Shown here: positions 50,002-59,137 of the stretch, piece after piece
Layout: the number at the start of each line of letters is the position of its first letter
Position numbering within the stretch: the first letter of the stretch is position 1
Source: Pectobacterium polaris
GTDB taxonomy: Bacteria > Pseudomonadota > Gammaproteobacteria > Enterobacterales > Enterobacteriaceae
Length of the DNA: 64,000 nt
Direction: 5' to 3'
Assembly (NCBI RefSeq): GCF_002307355.1
Contig: NZ_CP017481.1
Span: 4,030,001 to 4,094,000, forward strand
The notes under the pieces: generated by a model
What the model was told of the DNA's origin: nothing
The model's database searches: none
Seen by the model: only the letters and a program-made list of their open reading frames with translations
Position numbers and translations under genes: made by a program

Positions 50002-52035
50002 ATGCCAGCATCAGAAACGACCACCCAACAGGATCGCCTGAATCCTGTCGTGTTCTACACATCAGCGGGACTCATCCTGACCTTCTCGCTGATGACCATG
50101 TTGTTTAACCAAGAAGCGAATGCCTGGATTACCCACGCGCTTAACTGGGTTTCTGCCACATTTGGTTGGTACTACCTGCTAGCCGCCACGCTTTACATCG
50201 TTTTCGTCATCTTCATTGCGTCATCTCGATTTGGATCGATCAAGCTCGGGCCAGAACAGTCGAAACCTGAATTTAGCCTGATGAGTTGGGCAGCCATGCT
50301 GTTTGCGGCGGGGATTGGTATCGATTTAATGTTCTTTTCCGTTGCGGAACCGATCACGCAATACATGATGCCACCGGAAGGACAGGGCCAGACGATAGAA
50401 GCGGCACGGCAGGCCATGGTCTGGACGCTGTTTCACTACGGGTTAACGGGTTGGTCAATGTACGCGCTGATGGGCATTGCTCTAGGCTACTTCAGCTACC
50501 GGTATAATCTGCCGCTGACGATTCGCTCCGCTCTGTACCCTATCTTTGGTAAACGTATTAATGGCCCAATTGGCCACAGCGTTGATATCGCGGCCGTACT
50601 CGGAACCATCTTCGGTATTGCGACCACGCTGGGCATTGGCGTCGTTCAGCTTAACTATGGGCTGAAAGTCCTGTTCCAGATCCCAGAGAATCTCACCGTT
50701 CAGGCCTCGCTCATCCTGCTTTCCGTCGTCATGGCGACCGTTTCCGTGACGTCCGGGGTCAATCGCGGCATTCGTTTCCTCTCCGAGCTTAACGTCCTGC
50801 TCGCACTGGGCTTGATTCTCTTTCTGCTTTTCTGGGGTGATACCGAGTTTCTGCTAAACGCGTTGGTGCTTAACGTCGGGGATTACATCAATCGCTTTAC
50901 AGGCATGACGCTCAACAGCTTTGCGTTCGATCGCCCAACCGAGTGGATGAATAGCTGGACGCTGTTCTTCTGGGCATGGTGGGTCGCATGGGCACCGTTT
51001 GTCGGGCTGTTTCTGGCGCGTATTTCACGCGGTAGAACGATTCGACAGTTCGTCGTCGGCACGTTGATCATTCCGTTTGTCTTTACGCTGCTGTGGCTCT
51101 CCATTTTTGGCAACAGCGCACTTTATCAGGTGCTCCACGGTAATCTGGATTTTGCCAATGAAGTCATGCAGCACCCAGAGCGCGGATTCTACAGCCTGCT
51201 GGCACAGTACCCCGGCTTCAGCCTGAGCGCCTCTGTCGCGACCATCACCGGCTTACTGTTTTATGTCACCTCTGCCGATTCCGGCTCGCTGGTGCTGGGC
51301 AACTTCACCTCTCGTCTTGGCGACATCAACAATGATGCGCCAAACTGGCTGCGAATTTTCTGGTCAGTCGCCATTGGCCTGCTGACGTTGGGCATGCTGA
51401 TGACAAACGGTGTGTCAGCCTTACAGAACACCACCGTCATTATGGGATTACCGTTTAGCTTTGTGATGTTCTTTATTATGGCGGGATTGTACAAATCACT
51501 GCGGGTTGAGGATTACCGTAAAGCCAGCTCCTTACAAACATCAGCCCCGATGCCAATATCAGGCGACGATCGTCTGAACTGGAAGCAACGCATCTCACGT
51601 GTAATGAATTTCCCCGGTACAACCCATACGCAAAAAATGCTGGATAACGTTTGTAAAGCAGCCATGGATGACGTCGCGCGCGAACTGCGCCTGCGCGGTG
51701 CCAGCGTTGAAGTCAACGACTTGCCGCCTGTCGAAGATGAGCGCTTGAATCATCTAGAACTGTTGGTTGATTTGGGTGATGAACAGAACTTTCTTTACCA
51801 AATTTGGCCACAGCGCTATAGCGTCCCGGCGTTTACCTACCGCGCCCGCTCGGGTAAATCAGATTATTACCGCCTTGAAACCTTCCTGTTAGAAGGAAGT
51901 CAGGGGAATGACCTGATGGATTACAGCAAAGAACAGGTGATTAACGACATTTTGGATCAGTACGAACGACACCTGAATTTTCTTCATCTTAATCGAGAGG
52001 CACCGGGCAATACGCTGACCTTCCCTGACGCATAA
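50002..52035 (+). CDS. betT: High-affinity choline transporter BetT
   Basis: A 677-residue BCCT-family transporter with 12 transmembrane helices, driven by protons. The family signature WTLFFWAWWVAWAPFVGLFLARISRGRT (read in parts) is present, and the long cytoplasmic C-terminal domain of about 180 residues is the osmosensing tail typical of BetT. The start at 50002 (MPASETTTQQ) follows AAGGGAT and gives E. coli length. It is divergent from betI. Confidence 0.96.
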   Translation: MPASETTTQQDRLNPVVFYTSAGLILTFSLMTMLFNQEANAWITHALNWVSATFGWYYLLAATLYIVFVIFIASSRFGSIKLGPEQSKPEFSLMSWAAMLFAAGIGIDLMFFSVAEPITQYMMPPEGQGQTIEAARQAMVWTLFHYGLTGWSMYALMGIALGYFSYRYNLPLTIRSALYPIFGKRINGPIGHSVDIAAVLGTIFGIATTLGIGVVQLNYGLKVLFQIPENLTVQASLILLSVVMATVSVTSGVNRGIRFLSELNVLLALGLILFLLFWGDTEFLLNALVLNVGDYINRFTGMTLNSFAFDRPTEWMNSWTLFFWAWWVAWAPFVGLFLARISRGRTIRQFVVGTLIIPFVFTLLWLSIFGNSALYQVLHGNLDFANEVMQHPERGFYSLLAQYPGFSLSASVATITGLLFYVTSADSGSLVLGNFTSRLGDINNDAPNWLRIFWSVAIGLLTLGMLMTNGVSALQNTTVIMGLPFSFVMFFIMAGLYKSLRVEDYRKASSLQTSAPMPISGDDRLNWKQRISRVMNFPGTTHTQKMLDNVCKAAMDDVARELRLRGASVEVNDLPPVEDERLNHLELLVDLGDEQNFLYQIWPQRYSVPAFTYRARSGKSDYYRLETFLLEGSQGNDLMDYSKEQVINDILDQYERHLNFLHLNREAPGNTLTFPDA

Positions 52036-52198
52036 TCCCCTCCCCTATGGCGCTGAAATACAGCGCCATTTTCAATATGTTATGCTTTTATTCTCTCTTT
52101 TTCTTGCATCGTATTTTTCCTGAATCTATGGGCTGTGCCGCATTCTTTGCTTCCACGATTTGCGCTTTATTTTTGAAACGGTATACTGCACACAACAA

Positions 52199-52217
52199 AT
52201 TGAAATACAGTTTTAAA
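52199..52217 (+). promoter_or_regulatory. Candidate KdgR-like box
   Basis: ATTGAAATACAGTTTTAAA matches much of the KdgR consensus AATRAAAYNNYRTTTYATT, including GAAAT and GTTTT. It lies 12 bases downstream of a TATACT -10 element (52182-52187), where a repressor would block transcription of the RpiB-family gene. The match is partial and unproved. Confidence 0.35.
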
Positions 52218-52251
52218 AAATGTATTTGTCCGTCACAGAAAAGGAACGAAC

Positions 52252-52890
52252 ATGAAAATTGCATTGATTAACGAGAACAGCCAAGCTGCCAAAAACGCCA
52301 TCATCGCCGAGTCTCTGACCAAAGCGGTTGCACCGTTGGGACACACTGTACACAACTACGGCCAATACGCCGTTGAAGATGCAGCGCAGCTGACCTACAT
52401 CCAGAACGGTATTCTGGCAGCTATCCTGCTGAACTCTGGCGCGGCTGATTTCGTTGTGACCGGTTGCGGTACTGGCCAGGGCGCAATGCTGGCTTGTAAC
52501 TCTTTCCCAGGCGTAATCTGCGGTCTGGTTGTTGACCCATCTGATGCTTACCTGTTCTCTCAGATCAACAACGGTAACGCTGTATCCGTTCCTTACGCTA
52601 AAGGCTTTGGCTGGGGCGCTGAACTGAACCTGGAAAACCTGTTTACCCAGCTGTTCAAAGAAGAAGGCGGCCGAGGCTATCCGAGCGATCGCGTTGCTCC
52701 TCAACAACGTAACAAGAAAATCCTGGATGCTGTAAAAGCAGTGACCTACAACGATCTGATCACCATCCTGAAAGGCCTCGATCAGGATCTGGTTAAAGGT
52801 GCGATTGCTGGTCCTAAATTCCAGGAATACTTCTTCGCTAACAGCAAAGACGAAGCACTGACCAGCTACATCAAAACGCTGCTGGCATAA
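52252..52890 (+). CDS. RpiB/LacAB-family sugar-phosphate isomerase-like protein
   Basis: A 212-residue protein with the RpiB fold pattern: MKIALINENSQAAKN at the phosphate site, VTGCGTGQGAMLACNSFPGV with the active-site cysteine region, and DPSDAYLFSQINNGNAVSVPYAKG. It is longer than RpiB (about 150 aa), with a C-terminal extension. Codon use is very biased to common codons, so it is probably made in large amounts. Substrate is unknown; in pectinolytic bacteria such proteins may act on keto-sugar acids, but this is a guess supported only by a KdgR-like site upstream. Confidence 0.8.
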   Translation: MKIALINENSQAAKNAIIAESLTKAVAPLGHTVHNYGQYAVEDAAQLTYIQNGILAAILLNSGAADFVVTGCGTGQGAMLACNSFPGVICGLVVDPSDAYLFSQINNGNAVSVPYAKGFGWGAELNLENLFTQLFKEEGGRGYPSDRVAPQQRNKKILDAVKAVTYNDLITILKGLDQDLVKGAIAGPKFQEYFFANSKDEALTSYIKTLLA

Positions 52891-52903
52891 TCGTCAATAG
52901 CTG

Positions 52904-52940
52904 AAAAAAACCACAGGCCATTGCGGTCTGTGGTTTTTTT
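52904..52940 (+). terminator. Intrinsic terminator of the RpiB-family gene
   Basis: The stem AACCACAG/CTGTGGTT is flanked by seven A and seven T, 14 bases after the stop. Confidence 0.9.
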
Positions 52941-53046
52941 ATGCCAATTCCCCATGCAGTTTGTCTACATTTTAACGACCCAGTTACGCCGACTATCCGT
53001 TACCGTTCAATGCTTAGCCATACGCACCGTTTGCGCTAAATACTGC

Positions 53047-53075
53047 TTGACCGAAGCTAAGCGACTCCCTATAGT
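53047..53075 (+). promoter_or_regulatory. Sigma-70 promoter of tRNA-Ser(GGA)
   Basis: TTGACC (53047-53052) and TATAGT (53070-53075) are separated by exactly 17 bases. The GC-rich AGCGCCCCG after the -10 box resembles the discriminator of promoters under stringent control. Confidence 0.85.
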
Positions 53076-53106
53076 AGCGCCCCGTTGCCCCTTGTAGGCA
53101 ACCCCC

Positions 53107-53196
53107 GGTGAGGTGTCCGAGAGGCTGAAGGAGCACGCCTGGAAAGTGTGTATACGTGAAAACGTATCAAGGGTTCGAATCCCTTCCTCACCGCCA
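53107..53196 (+). tRNA. serX: tRNA-Ser(GGA)
   Basis: A 90-nt class II tRNA with encoded CCA. The acceptor stem is GGTGAGG/CCTCACC, the anticodon loop CTGGAAA gives anticodon GGA for UCC/UCU codons, and a long variable arm (TATACGTGAAAACGTATC) is present. It is nearly identical to E. coli serW/serX; which of the two names applies cannot be decided. Confidence 0.95.
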
Positions 53197-53206
53197 TATA
53201 AAAGAA

Positions 53207-53239
53207 AACGCCCCTGATACAAATCAGGGGCGTTTTTTT
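53207..53239. terminator. Bidirectional terminator between tRNA-Ser and phoH
   Basis: A 12-bp stem (AACGCCCCTGAT/ATCAGGGGCGTT) with an ACAA loop is followed by seven T on the plus strand and TTCTTTT on the minus strand. Confidence 0.92.
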
Positions 53240-53282
53240 ATTGTGATATCACAGGAACTTTTATCCCCATGCTACACAGACA

Positions 53283-54071
53283 TCAGCCATAGGCATGGAG
53301 CGTACGCTGGCACAGCGCCGAGCGCACGCAGTCCTCTTTACCGAAAGAGACCACGCCAATCATGTCATCCTCTACAAAACGCTCCAGTGCGTCGCGCAGG
53401 CCGGATTTAACCCCAGATGGCAAATCGCACTGCGTGATATCACCATTCACGATAACCGTGACATTTTCGCCCAAACGCGTCAGGAACATTTTCATTTGGT
53501 TCACTGTCACGTTTTGCGCCTCATCCAGAATCACAACCGCATTTTCAAATGTCCGTCCGCGCATATACGCAAATGGCGCAATTTCTACTTTGGCGATTTC
53601 CGGCCGCAAACAGTACTGCATGAAAGAGGCCCCCAGCCGACGCAAAAGTATGTCGTAAACCGGGCGGAAATAAGGCGCAAATTTCGCTGTAATATCTCCG
53701 GGTAAAAAGCCAAGATCCTCGTCGGCCTGTAATACTGGCCGCGTAACAATAATACGCTCAACCTCTTTATGGATTAGTGCCTCCGCCGCTTTCGCAGCGC
53801 TCAGATACGTTTTACCGCAGCCAGCTTCACCTGTGGCAAAAATCAACTGTTTGTTTTCTATCGCAGACAAGTAATGTTCCTGGGCAACGGTACGTGCTTG
53901 AATAACGGAATTATCACGATTTTCGCGCGCCATTCCGATTGCTTCAATCCCGCCCATCTGTACCAGAGAAGTGACCGATTCTTCCTCACGCTGACGATGG
54001 CTACGCGAGTCACGACGGATAACGCGTTTGGCTTCACGACGAGCTTTGATCACTGCTTTTTGTCTTCCCAT
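53283..54071 (-). CDS. phoH: PhoH-family ATPase
   Basis: A 262-residue cytoplasmic ATP-binding protein. Walker A is in FATGEAGCGKTYLSA, Walker B in AVVILDEAQNVT, with the SF1-like motif VIVNGDITQCDLP. The N-terminal basic segment MGRQKAVIKARREAKRVIRRDSRSH and the C-terminal EDCVRSALCQRTLHAYG are conserved with E. coli PhoH, which is induced by phosphate starvation. The function is unknown, possibly RNA-related. Confidence 0.95.
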   Translation of the reverse strand: MGRQKAVIKARREAKRVIRRDSRSHRQREEESVTSLVQMGGIEAIGMARENRDNSVIQARTVAQEHYLSAIENKQLIFATGEAGCGKTYLSAAKAAEALIHKEVERIIVTRPVLQADEDLGFLPGDITAKFAPYFRPVYDILLRRLGASFMQYCLRPEIAKVEIAPFAYMRGRTFENAVVILDEAQNVTVNQMKMFLTRLGENVTVIVNGDITQCDLPSGVKSGLRDALERFVEDDMIGVVSFGKEDCVRSALCQRTLHAYG

Positions 54072-54602
54072 AGTGGCACCTTACAGTTTGTTTCACTTAC
54101 CGCACTGTTCTACAGCGCGTGACGTTTAACTCACTAACGAGGTTAGGCTTCCTTATTAAGCCAATAGCGGACAGAGAATACGCATGATTCATCCACGAAC
54201 GGAGTGAAAAACGGGCCGAGCATTCATGGATAGAAAAAGAAAATAAACGGAGAGTTTGGGTAAAGAGAGAATGGCGCAGTGTTGAAAATAAGTGGGAGGA
54301 ACATCCCTCGCATCGGCGAGTCAGCGGCGTAGAATCTTGGCATCGACTACAAAGTCCAGAAAAGGACATTACCATTCGCGTTCCTCACTGTGACAACGAC
54401 TATTCCACTGAATAATGATTGATCGCATCGTAGAACTACTGCTAACCATTGCCTAAAAATTAGTGCCGAATGATTTCAGTAGTATGACAGTGCAATAATT
54501 TGCCTCTGCAATGCAAGCATTTTTTACACTGTCATAACATTTACCTATAGTCAGTATCCCATGGTTTGGCAATGTCAGCCTGAAAACGACGCATGATGCA
54601 CG
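54072..54602 (-). promoter_or_regulatory. phoH-fliZ intergenic region with Pho-box-like site
   Basis: About 530 bases without a gene. On the minus strand 54473-54490 reads CTGTCAT, four bases, CTGAAAT, close to a Pho box (two CTGTCAT-like repeats 11 bases apart) and oriented towards phoH. A second CTGTCAT in opposite orientation at 54529-54535 makes a 10-bp inverted repeat (TATGACAGTG 54483-54492, CACTGTCATA 54527-54536). The site is about 400 bases from the phoH start, farther than usual. A 92-codon frame at 54097-54375 is not convincing. Confidence 0.5.
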
Positions 54603-55118
54603 TCAGAAATGCCGCTGCCAGTCCAGATATTGATCGTATTTTCGTAAGGCGCTGCGGTAAATATTTTGCTCAATGCCGGGAAGGTAATCACATACGCGCT
54701 GCTGCACTCCATCACGGTGCCGAGAAAAGGTTTCTGCAGGGTAATTATTGGCGGCCAGCAGCTCATCCAGGCGTCTAAGACGAATGACATATTCGCGCAT
54801 CGTGCTATGACGGACTTCAGTCTGCTCAATCAGATACTGTGTGAAAGCTTTAATATCGAAATAGCTAGCAGTGGTATTGCATAATATTTCGCTACAAAAG
54901 CGGCAAAGTGGGATTAATTCCTGTTGCAGACCGGACCAGATGTCATCATCGATAAGCCTGTCGATGCTGCCGATCGATTTTTTATTGATAAGCTGATTGC
55001 GAAATACCAGTGAAACGCGGTCGAGCTCTTTATCACACTGGGAACAGTTGGTTTGTCTGTGTTTGAAGTCTTTCAGATAACGGCTTAGGAGCTGTTTCTT
55101 CCGAATTGATGGGTGCAT
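54603..55118 (-). CDS. fliZ: Flagellar regulator FliZ
   Basis: A 171-residue DNA-binding protein. The conserved LSRYLKDFKHRQTNCSQCDKELDR, CRFC and TMREYVIRLRRLDELL segments match FliZ, which antagonises RpoS-dependent genes in E. coli by binding alternative promoters and which supports flagellar and plant-cell-wall enzyme gene expression in some enterobacteria. The frame opens six codons earlier with TTG; the ATG at 55118 is preferred. It follows fliA by 203 bases, probably in one operon. Confidence 0.9.
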   Translation of the reverse strand: MHPSIRKKQLLSRYLKDFKHRQTNCSQCDKELDRVSLVFRNQLINKKSIGSIDRLIDDDIWSGLQQELIPLCRFCSEILCNTTASYFDIKAFTQYLIEQTEVRHSTMREYVIRLRRLDELLAANNYPAETFSRHRDGVQQRVCDYLPGIEQNIYRSALRKYDQYLDWQRHF

Positions 55119-55321
55119 GAATCCATTCCATGACAATATATAACTTCAATGTAAAGCGATAGCATCGTTCATTACGCCAGAGAATCTGGTGTGCTAAAAA
55201 CAGGTGACATTAATCATCTAAATACTGATGTAAGGGGCGCATCAATATTCAAACATTGCCATGGCCTGCTGCTTCAGTGACTGAAGATATACTTTGATAA
55301 CAGTATTCCTACGCAGCGCAA

Positions 55322-56044
55322 TTAAACATCGTTCATTAATTTCACGCGCAGGCGCTTTATCGCCTGGCTATGCAACTGACTGACTCTCGACTCTCCGACT
55401 TCAAGAACGGCACCGATCTCTTTCAGGTTCAACTCTTCCTGATAGTAAAGCGTCAACACCAACTTCTCGCGCTCTGGCAGATTTTCAATCGCATCCATTA
55501 CACGATGGCGCAAATTGCCTTCCATCAGTTGATGCAATGGGTTCGCATCTTCATTGCCTTCCAGTAACGCCTCTGCGCTGTCACCATGTTCTTCACGCCA
55601 TTCATCGTAAGAGAAAAGCTGGCTATTGTTCGTATCCAGCAGTATCTGACGATAATCCTCAAGCGTGATATTCAAGGTCTGCGCAACTTCCTGCTCCGTT
55701 GGAGTACGACCGAGCTGCTGTTCAGCCTGTTGCATTGCTTGTGCCACTTCCCGCGCATTACGCCGTACACTGCGTGGAGCCCAATCACGACTGCGTAATT
55801 CATCCAGCATTGAACCGCGAATTCGTTGGACGGCATAGGTGGTAAACGCCGTACCTTGTAACGAATCATAACGTTCAACTGCGCTTAACAAGCCGATACC
55901 GCCAGCCTGTAGCAGATCGTCAAGCTCGACGCTCGCGGGGAGACGAACCTGTAAACGCAAGGCTTCATGGCGCACTAGTGGTACATAGCGCTTCCAAAGG
56001 GAATTTTTATCCATTGTGCCTTCGGCGGTATACAAATCGCTCAC
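55322..56044 (-). CDS. fliA: Flagellar sigma factor FliA (sigma-28)
   Basis: A 240-residue sigma factor for late flagellar genes. Region 2 is in RLPASVELDDLLQAGGIGLLSAVERYD, region 3 in VRRNAREVAQAM, and region 4 with helix-turn-helix in LNLKEIGAVLEVGESRVSQLHSQAIKRLR. The start is GTG (GTG AGC GAT TTG TAT ACC), as in E. coli fliA. Upstream lies a palindrome and a sigma-28-like GTCGATAA. FliZ follows it. Confidence 0.96.
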   Translation of the reverse strand: MSDLYTAEGTMDKNSLWKRYVPLVRHEALRLQVRLPASVELDDLLQAGGIGLLSAVERYDSLQGTAFTTYAVQRIRGSMLDELRSRDWAPRSVRRNAREVAQAMQQAEQQLGRTPTEQEVAQTLNITLEDYRQILLDTNNSQLFSYDEWREEHGDSAEALLEGNEDANPLHQLMEGNLRHRVMDAIENLPEREKLVLTLYYQEELNLKEIGAVLEVGESRVSQLHSQAIKRLRVKLMNDV

Positions 56045-56493
56045 AGTGACAAATACCTACGATGATAGTGTTATCGACACTATTATGCTTTTAGGTAGGG
56101 TAGCCAATCGCCTGAATAGCGTCAAAAAAGGAGGGTTATTCATGCCATGTATGACAGGATTGAGTAAGGAGCCTGCGGAGAGAAACACAAATGGCACGTA
56201 CAGATGGTGCAATGCGACAGCAAATCTGTGACGCATATCTCTTCCGAAAGGAGAAAATTCTAACGCAACCACTTTTACTCCTTATGGGCTCATAAGGCCC
56301 TATGAAATTTTTAGTGCCAATAATATAAATATTAATGATACCGAAAGCATTATAGCCGATAATATAACGCCCTACTGCCACGCATTCATCTCCTTTCTCA
56401 ACTGCCGATGGCAAGCAAGCATCAAATTGTTATTACTGACAAATTGATATAGTATTGATTAATATCAAGCCTTTAAAATGCGGTACATAATAA
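56045..56493. promoter_or_regulatory. fliA-glycosyltransferase divergent region
   Basis: About 450 bases. Near fliA, 56065-56083 is an inverted repeat (ATAGTGT/ACACTAT) that contains a minus-strand GTCGATAA, one base from the sigma-28 -10 consensus; its -35 is weak. Nearer the glycosyltransferase, the plus strand has a perfect sigma-28 -10 GCCGATAA at 56355-56362, again with a poor -35 (TGAT in place of TAAA). Both are candidates only. The rest is AT-rich. Confidence 0.45.
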
Positions 56494-57546
56494 ATGATAT
56501 CAGTCTGCATGATCGTGAAAAACGAAGCTTTGCACTTAGGCAACGCACTGAAAGCAATCGCAAAATATTTTGACGACATTGTTGTCGTTGACACCGGCTC
56601 AACCGATGACTCCAAAAATATTGCCAGAAAATTTACTGATAAAGTTTATGACTTTGAATGGATATCAGATTTCTCCGCTGCGAGAAATTACTCACTACAA
56701 TTTGCCAAATATGATTGGGTTTTAGTTGTCGATGCTGATGAAGAAATTCAATCAGTTGATATAGCAATGTTATCTAAGCTAATACACCAACATACGACCC
56801 ATATCGGTAACATAGAAAGATTGGATTATTTAGACGAAGATGGTGAGGAGAGTGTTGTTAAAGAGTGCTTTAATCGGCTTTTTAGAAAAGAAATCTATCA
56901 CTATGAAGGGATTATTCACGAACAAATTATCCCCAGAAAAATTAAATCGCGTACAGTAAAACGATTTATGGCTCCCATAGTATTAAATCACGTTGGTTAT
57001 AAGCAAGAGATTCTGCGCCAAACAAATAAAATAGAAAGAAATATTAGCATGTTAGAAAAAGCGATTAGCGACGCACCAAAAGAACCGTACCTTCATTATC
57101 AGTTAGGGAAAAGTCATTACCTGAATAAAGATTATTTAGCTGCTATAAAAAGCTTCTCCATCGCACTAGAAATCCAAGAAAGCGCCTTCCCTGCCTATAA
57201 TGAAAACTTAATTGAATGCTATGGATATAGCCTTATAAATATTGGTGAGTATGTAAAGTCATTAGATATATTAAAATATGAAAAATACTGTTCATCTACT
57301 GATTTTGTTTTTTTAAAAGCTTTAGTGCTTATGAATAACTCCGACTTTCAGGGGGCATTGGATCACTTCCACAAATGTATTAGCATGCCTTCCGGAAGAA
57401 AAAGCGGTGTCAACTCTTACAAAGCCAATCACAATATTGCAGTCATTCTAGAATGCCATAACATGCTAAATGAAGCGGTTACATTTTATAGAAAGTGTGG
57501 GGACTATGCGCCAGCGCAAGCTGGGATATCTCGAATATTAAAATAA
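56494..57546 (+). CDS. Family 2 glycosyltransferase with TPR-like C-terminus
   Basis: A 350-residue protein. Residues 1-110 form a GT-A domain: ISVCMIVKNEA, VVDTGSTDDS (31-41) and the DxD at D80-A-D82 in VLVVDADEE. From about residue 180 on the sequence forms helical hairpin repeats of TPR type (PYLHYQLGKSHYLNKDYLAAIKSF). Such GT2-TPR proteins often modify flagellin or other surface proteins. It lies next to fliA and has a sigma-28-like element upstream, which supports a flagellar target (inference). The gene is AT-rich compared with fliA, as in acquired DNA. Confidence 0.82.
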   Translation: MISVCMIVKNEALHLGNALKAIAKYFDDIVVVDTGSTDDSKNIARKFTDKVYDFEWISDFSAARNYSLQFAKYDWVLVVDADEEIQSVDIAMLSKLIHQHTTHIGNIERLDYLDEDGEESVVKECFNRLFRKEIYHYEGIIHEQIIPRKIKSRTVKRFMAPIVLNHVGYKQEILRQTNKIERNISMLEKAISDAPKEPYLHYQLGKSHYLNKDYLAAIKSFSIALEIQESAFPAYNENLIECYGYSLINIGEYVKSLDILKYEKYCSSTDFVFLKALVLMNNSDFQGALDHFHKCISMPSGRKSGVNSYKANHNIAVILECHNMLNEAVTFYRKCGDYAPAQAGISRILK

Positions 57547-57547
57547 G

Positions 57548-57578
57548 AATAAGCAAGGCACAGCGGCCTTGCTTATTC
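57548..57578. terminator. Hairpin between convergent glycosyltransferase genes
   Basis: A stem of about 12 bp (GAATAAGCAAGGC/GCCTTGCTTATTC) between the two stops. There is no clear T run, so its role in ending both transcripts is inferred. Confidence 0.65.
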
Positions 57579-57588
57579 ATAAGAAGTA

Positions 57589-59004
57589 TTAAATGCTATG
57601 GTATTTCTCAATCAGCTGTTTTTTATAATCGGAATATTTCCCATTTGCATTTTTCACTGTCGTTACCATCCATAGTAGTGAATAACCTACATGGTTGACA
57701 TCATAAACGATAGCAGAATCTATTCTAGAAATATCACCTGGTGTACCGACAGCGTCAATGGCAGCAGAAAGTGCAACCTGATCTAAAAACCAGACACTAT
57801 TATCACTTAGCAGATTACTGTGGATAAAAGATGCAACCTTATCGATAAATATCTTTGAGGTTAGCCCTCCGCCCAAATAAACGAACCCTCCAAGGGCTTT
57901 TTCCCAGAACGGTGCACTTTCACTTTCTGTCAGGACGAGGTCTGATAAATGCCATTGTTTAATGGTGTCTGACAAATTCTTCCGAAATAAACAGTCGGCA
58001 TCAAGGATTAAAACTGGTGAATTTAACACCGATAGTGCATGACGAGCAAAGATAAAACGCCTTGACGCGTAGTGAACATTCATGCCCTTCATTCCAGGGA
58101 AATACTCGGTGGTACACGATATATTTAACTCAGGGAAAGAGGCTTTTTTCTTTAATACATCACTATAAGTTTCATCATCTATATTATAAATATGGAAATG
58201 TACATTAAAATTATCTTTATTAGTCTCATATATTGAATACAAGGCTGATATAGCATGTTCATAATAATACCGTATGTCACACGAGATAATTACCGTTACC
58301 TTTCCATTACTTACTTCCTGCTTAATTAGCCACTTATAATCATCATCAGAAGGAAATTCATCGACTCTTAAAAGTGGTCGGAAATCTATATAAGAGTCAG
58401 GGTGGCCGCCTAGTTTATAAATGGCACAAGTCACCATTAATAACGTAAACCAGTGATCGCCAATGAGGTGTTGCTTGGTTGTCATTTCTTGCACTAATGG
58501 AAGTGCCAGATCATAATCCTCTTCAATCATACAAATCATGAGCAGTATTCTAAATGCAGCGGGAGAATCACTCAGGACGGAGAAATTATTATTGATTAAT
58601 GTGACTGTTGCTTCTACAGCACCGATTCTAAATAGTAATTGAATAGCAACAACAAGATATTCCACGCAAGGTTTAAGGTTTATTATCTCCACCAATGAAT
58701 TTTGTATATTTGCAATGTAATCCACTGGTAACCTTACGTTTCTCCCTTCAAACTTCCCATCAAGCACTATATTTGCCAGTGATATAGTAAGTAATAACTG
58801 CTTTAAGGCTTCATCATGGTTTGTTTCTAATCCACTATCATAGCTATAAATTTTTTTATTAATTAACAGAGTATCTGTATTTCCCTCAATAATAGCGGCA
58901 ACAAACTCTTGGGGTAAACTCCCAATATCCCCTAGATCCAATTCACGGGAAAAAACATCACGATAAAACTGAGACATGGATTTTGCATATTTATACTCAG
59001 TCAT
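57589..59004 (-). CDS. Putative glycosyltransferase with helical N-terminal domain
   Basis: A 471-residue protein not assignable to a named gene. Residues 1 to about 230 are helical and rich in Leu/Ile, without a signal peptide. From about 235 a GT-A-like domain follows: KVTVIISCDIRYYYEHAISALYSIYET, VHFHIYNIDD and a DxD in PVLILDADCLF, with a later FLDQVALSAAID typical of GT8-like enzymes. Its neighbours and its location beside fliA suggest that it glycosylates flagellin or builds the glycan; this is inference. The gene is AT-rich. Confidence 0.72.
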   Translation of the reverse strand: MTEYKYAKSMSQFYRDVFSRELDLGDIGSLPQEFVAAIIEGNTDTLLINKKIYSYDSGLETNHDEALKQLLLTISLANIVLDGKFEGRNVRLPVDYIANIQNSLVEIINLKPCVEYLVVAIQLLFRIGAVEATVTLINNNFSVLSDSPAAFRILLMICMIEEDYDLALPLVQEMTTKQHLIGDHWFTLLMVTCAIYKLGGHPDSYIDFRPLLRVDEFPSDDDYKWLIKQEVSNGKVTVIISCDIRYYYEHAISALYSIYETNKDNFNVHFHIYNIDDETYSDVLKKKASFPELNISCTTEYFPGMKGMNVHYASRRFIFARHALSVLNSPVLILDADCLFRKNLSDTIKQWHLSDLVLTESESAPFWEKALGGFVYLGGGLTSKIFIDKVASFIHSNLLSDNSVWFLDQVALSAAIDAVGTPGDISRIDSAIVYDVNHVGYSLLWMVTTVKNANGKYSDYKKQLIEKYHSI

Positions 59005-59137
59005 ACACCATACTCCTAGATGAAAATATTACTAAATTAAAATCACGTTCGACCACAAACATATGAAAAATCGGGTTAAAAACCTGAAGGTGATCGTAAA
59101 TTGTGGCACTAGTGAACTGGCTCTTCTGATAGCAAGC

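Noticed and set aside
54097..54375. 92-codon minus-strand frame between phoH and fliZ
   Set aside because: No ribosome site, cysteine- and serine-rich random-like sequence, overlaps the phoH promoter region.
56136..56414. 92-codon minus-strand frame upstream of fliA
   Set aside because: No ribosome site; overlaps promoter elements on both strands.
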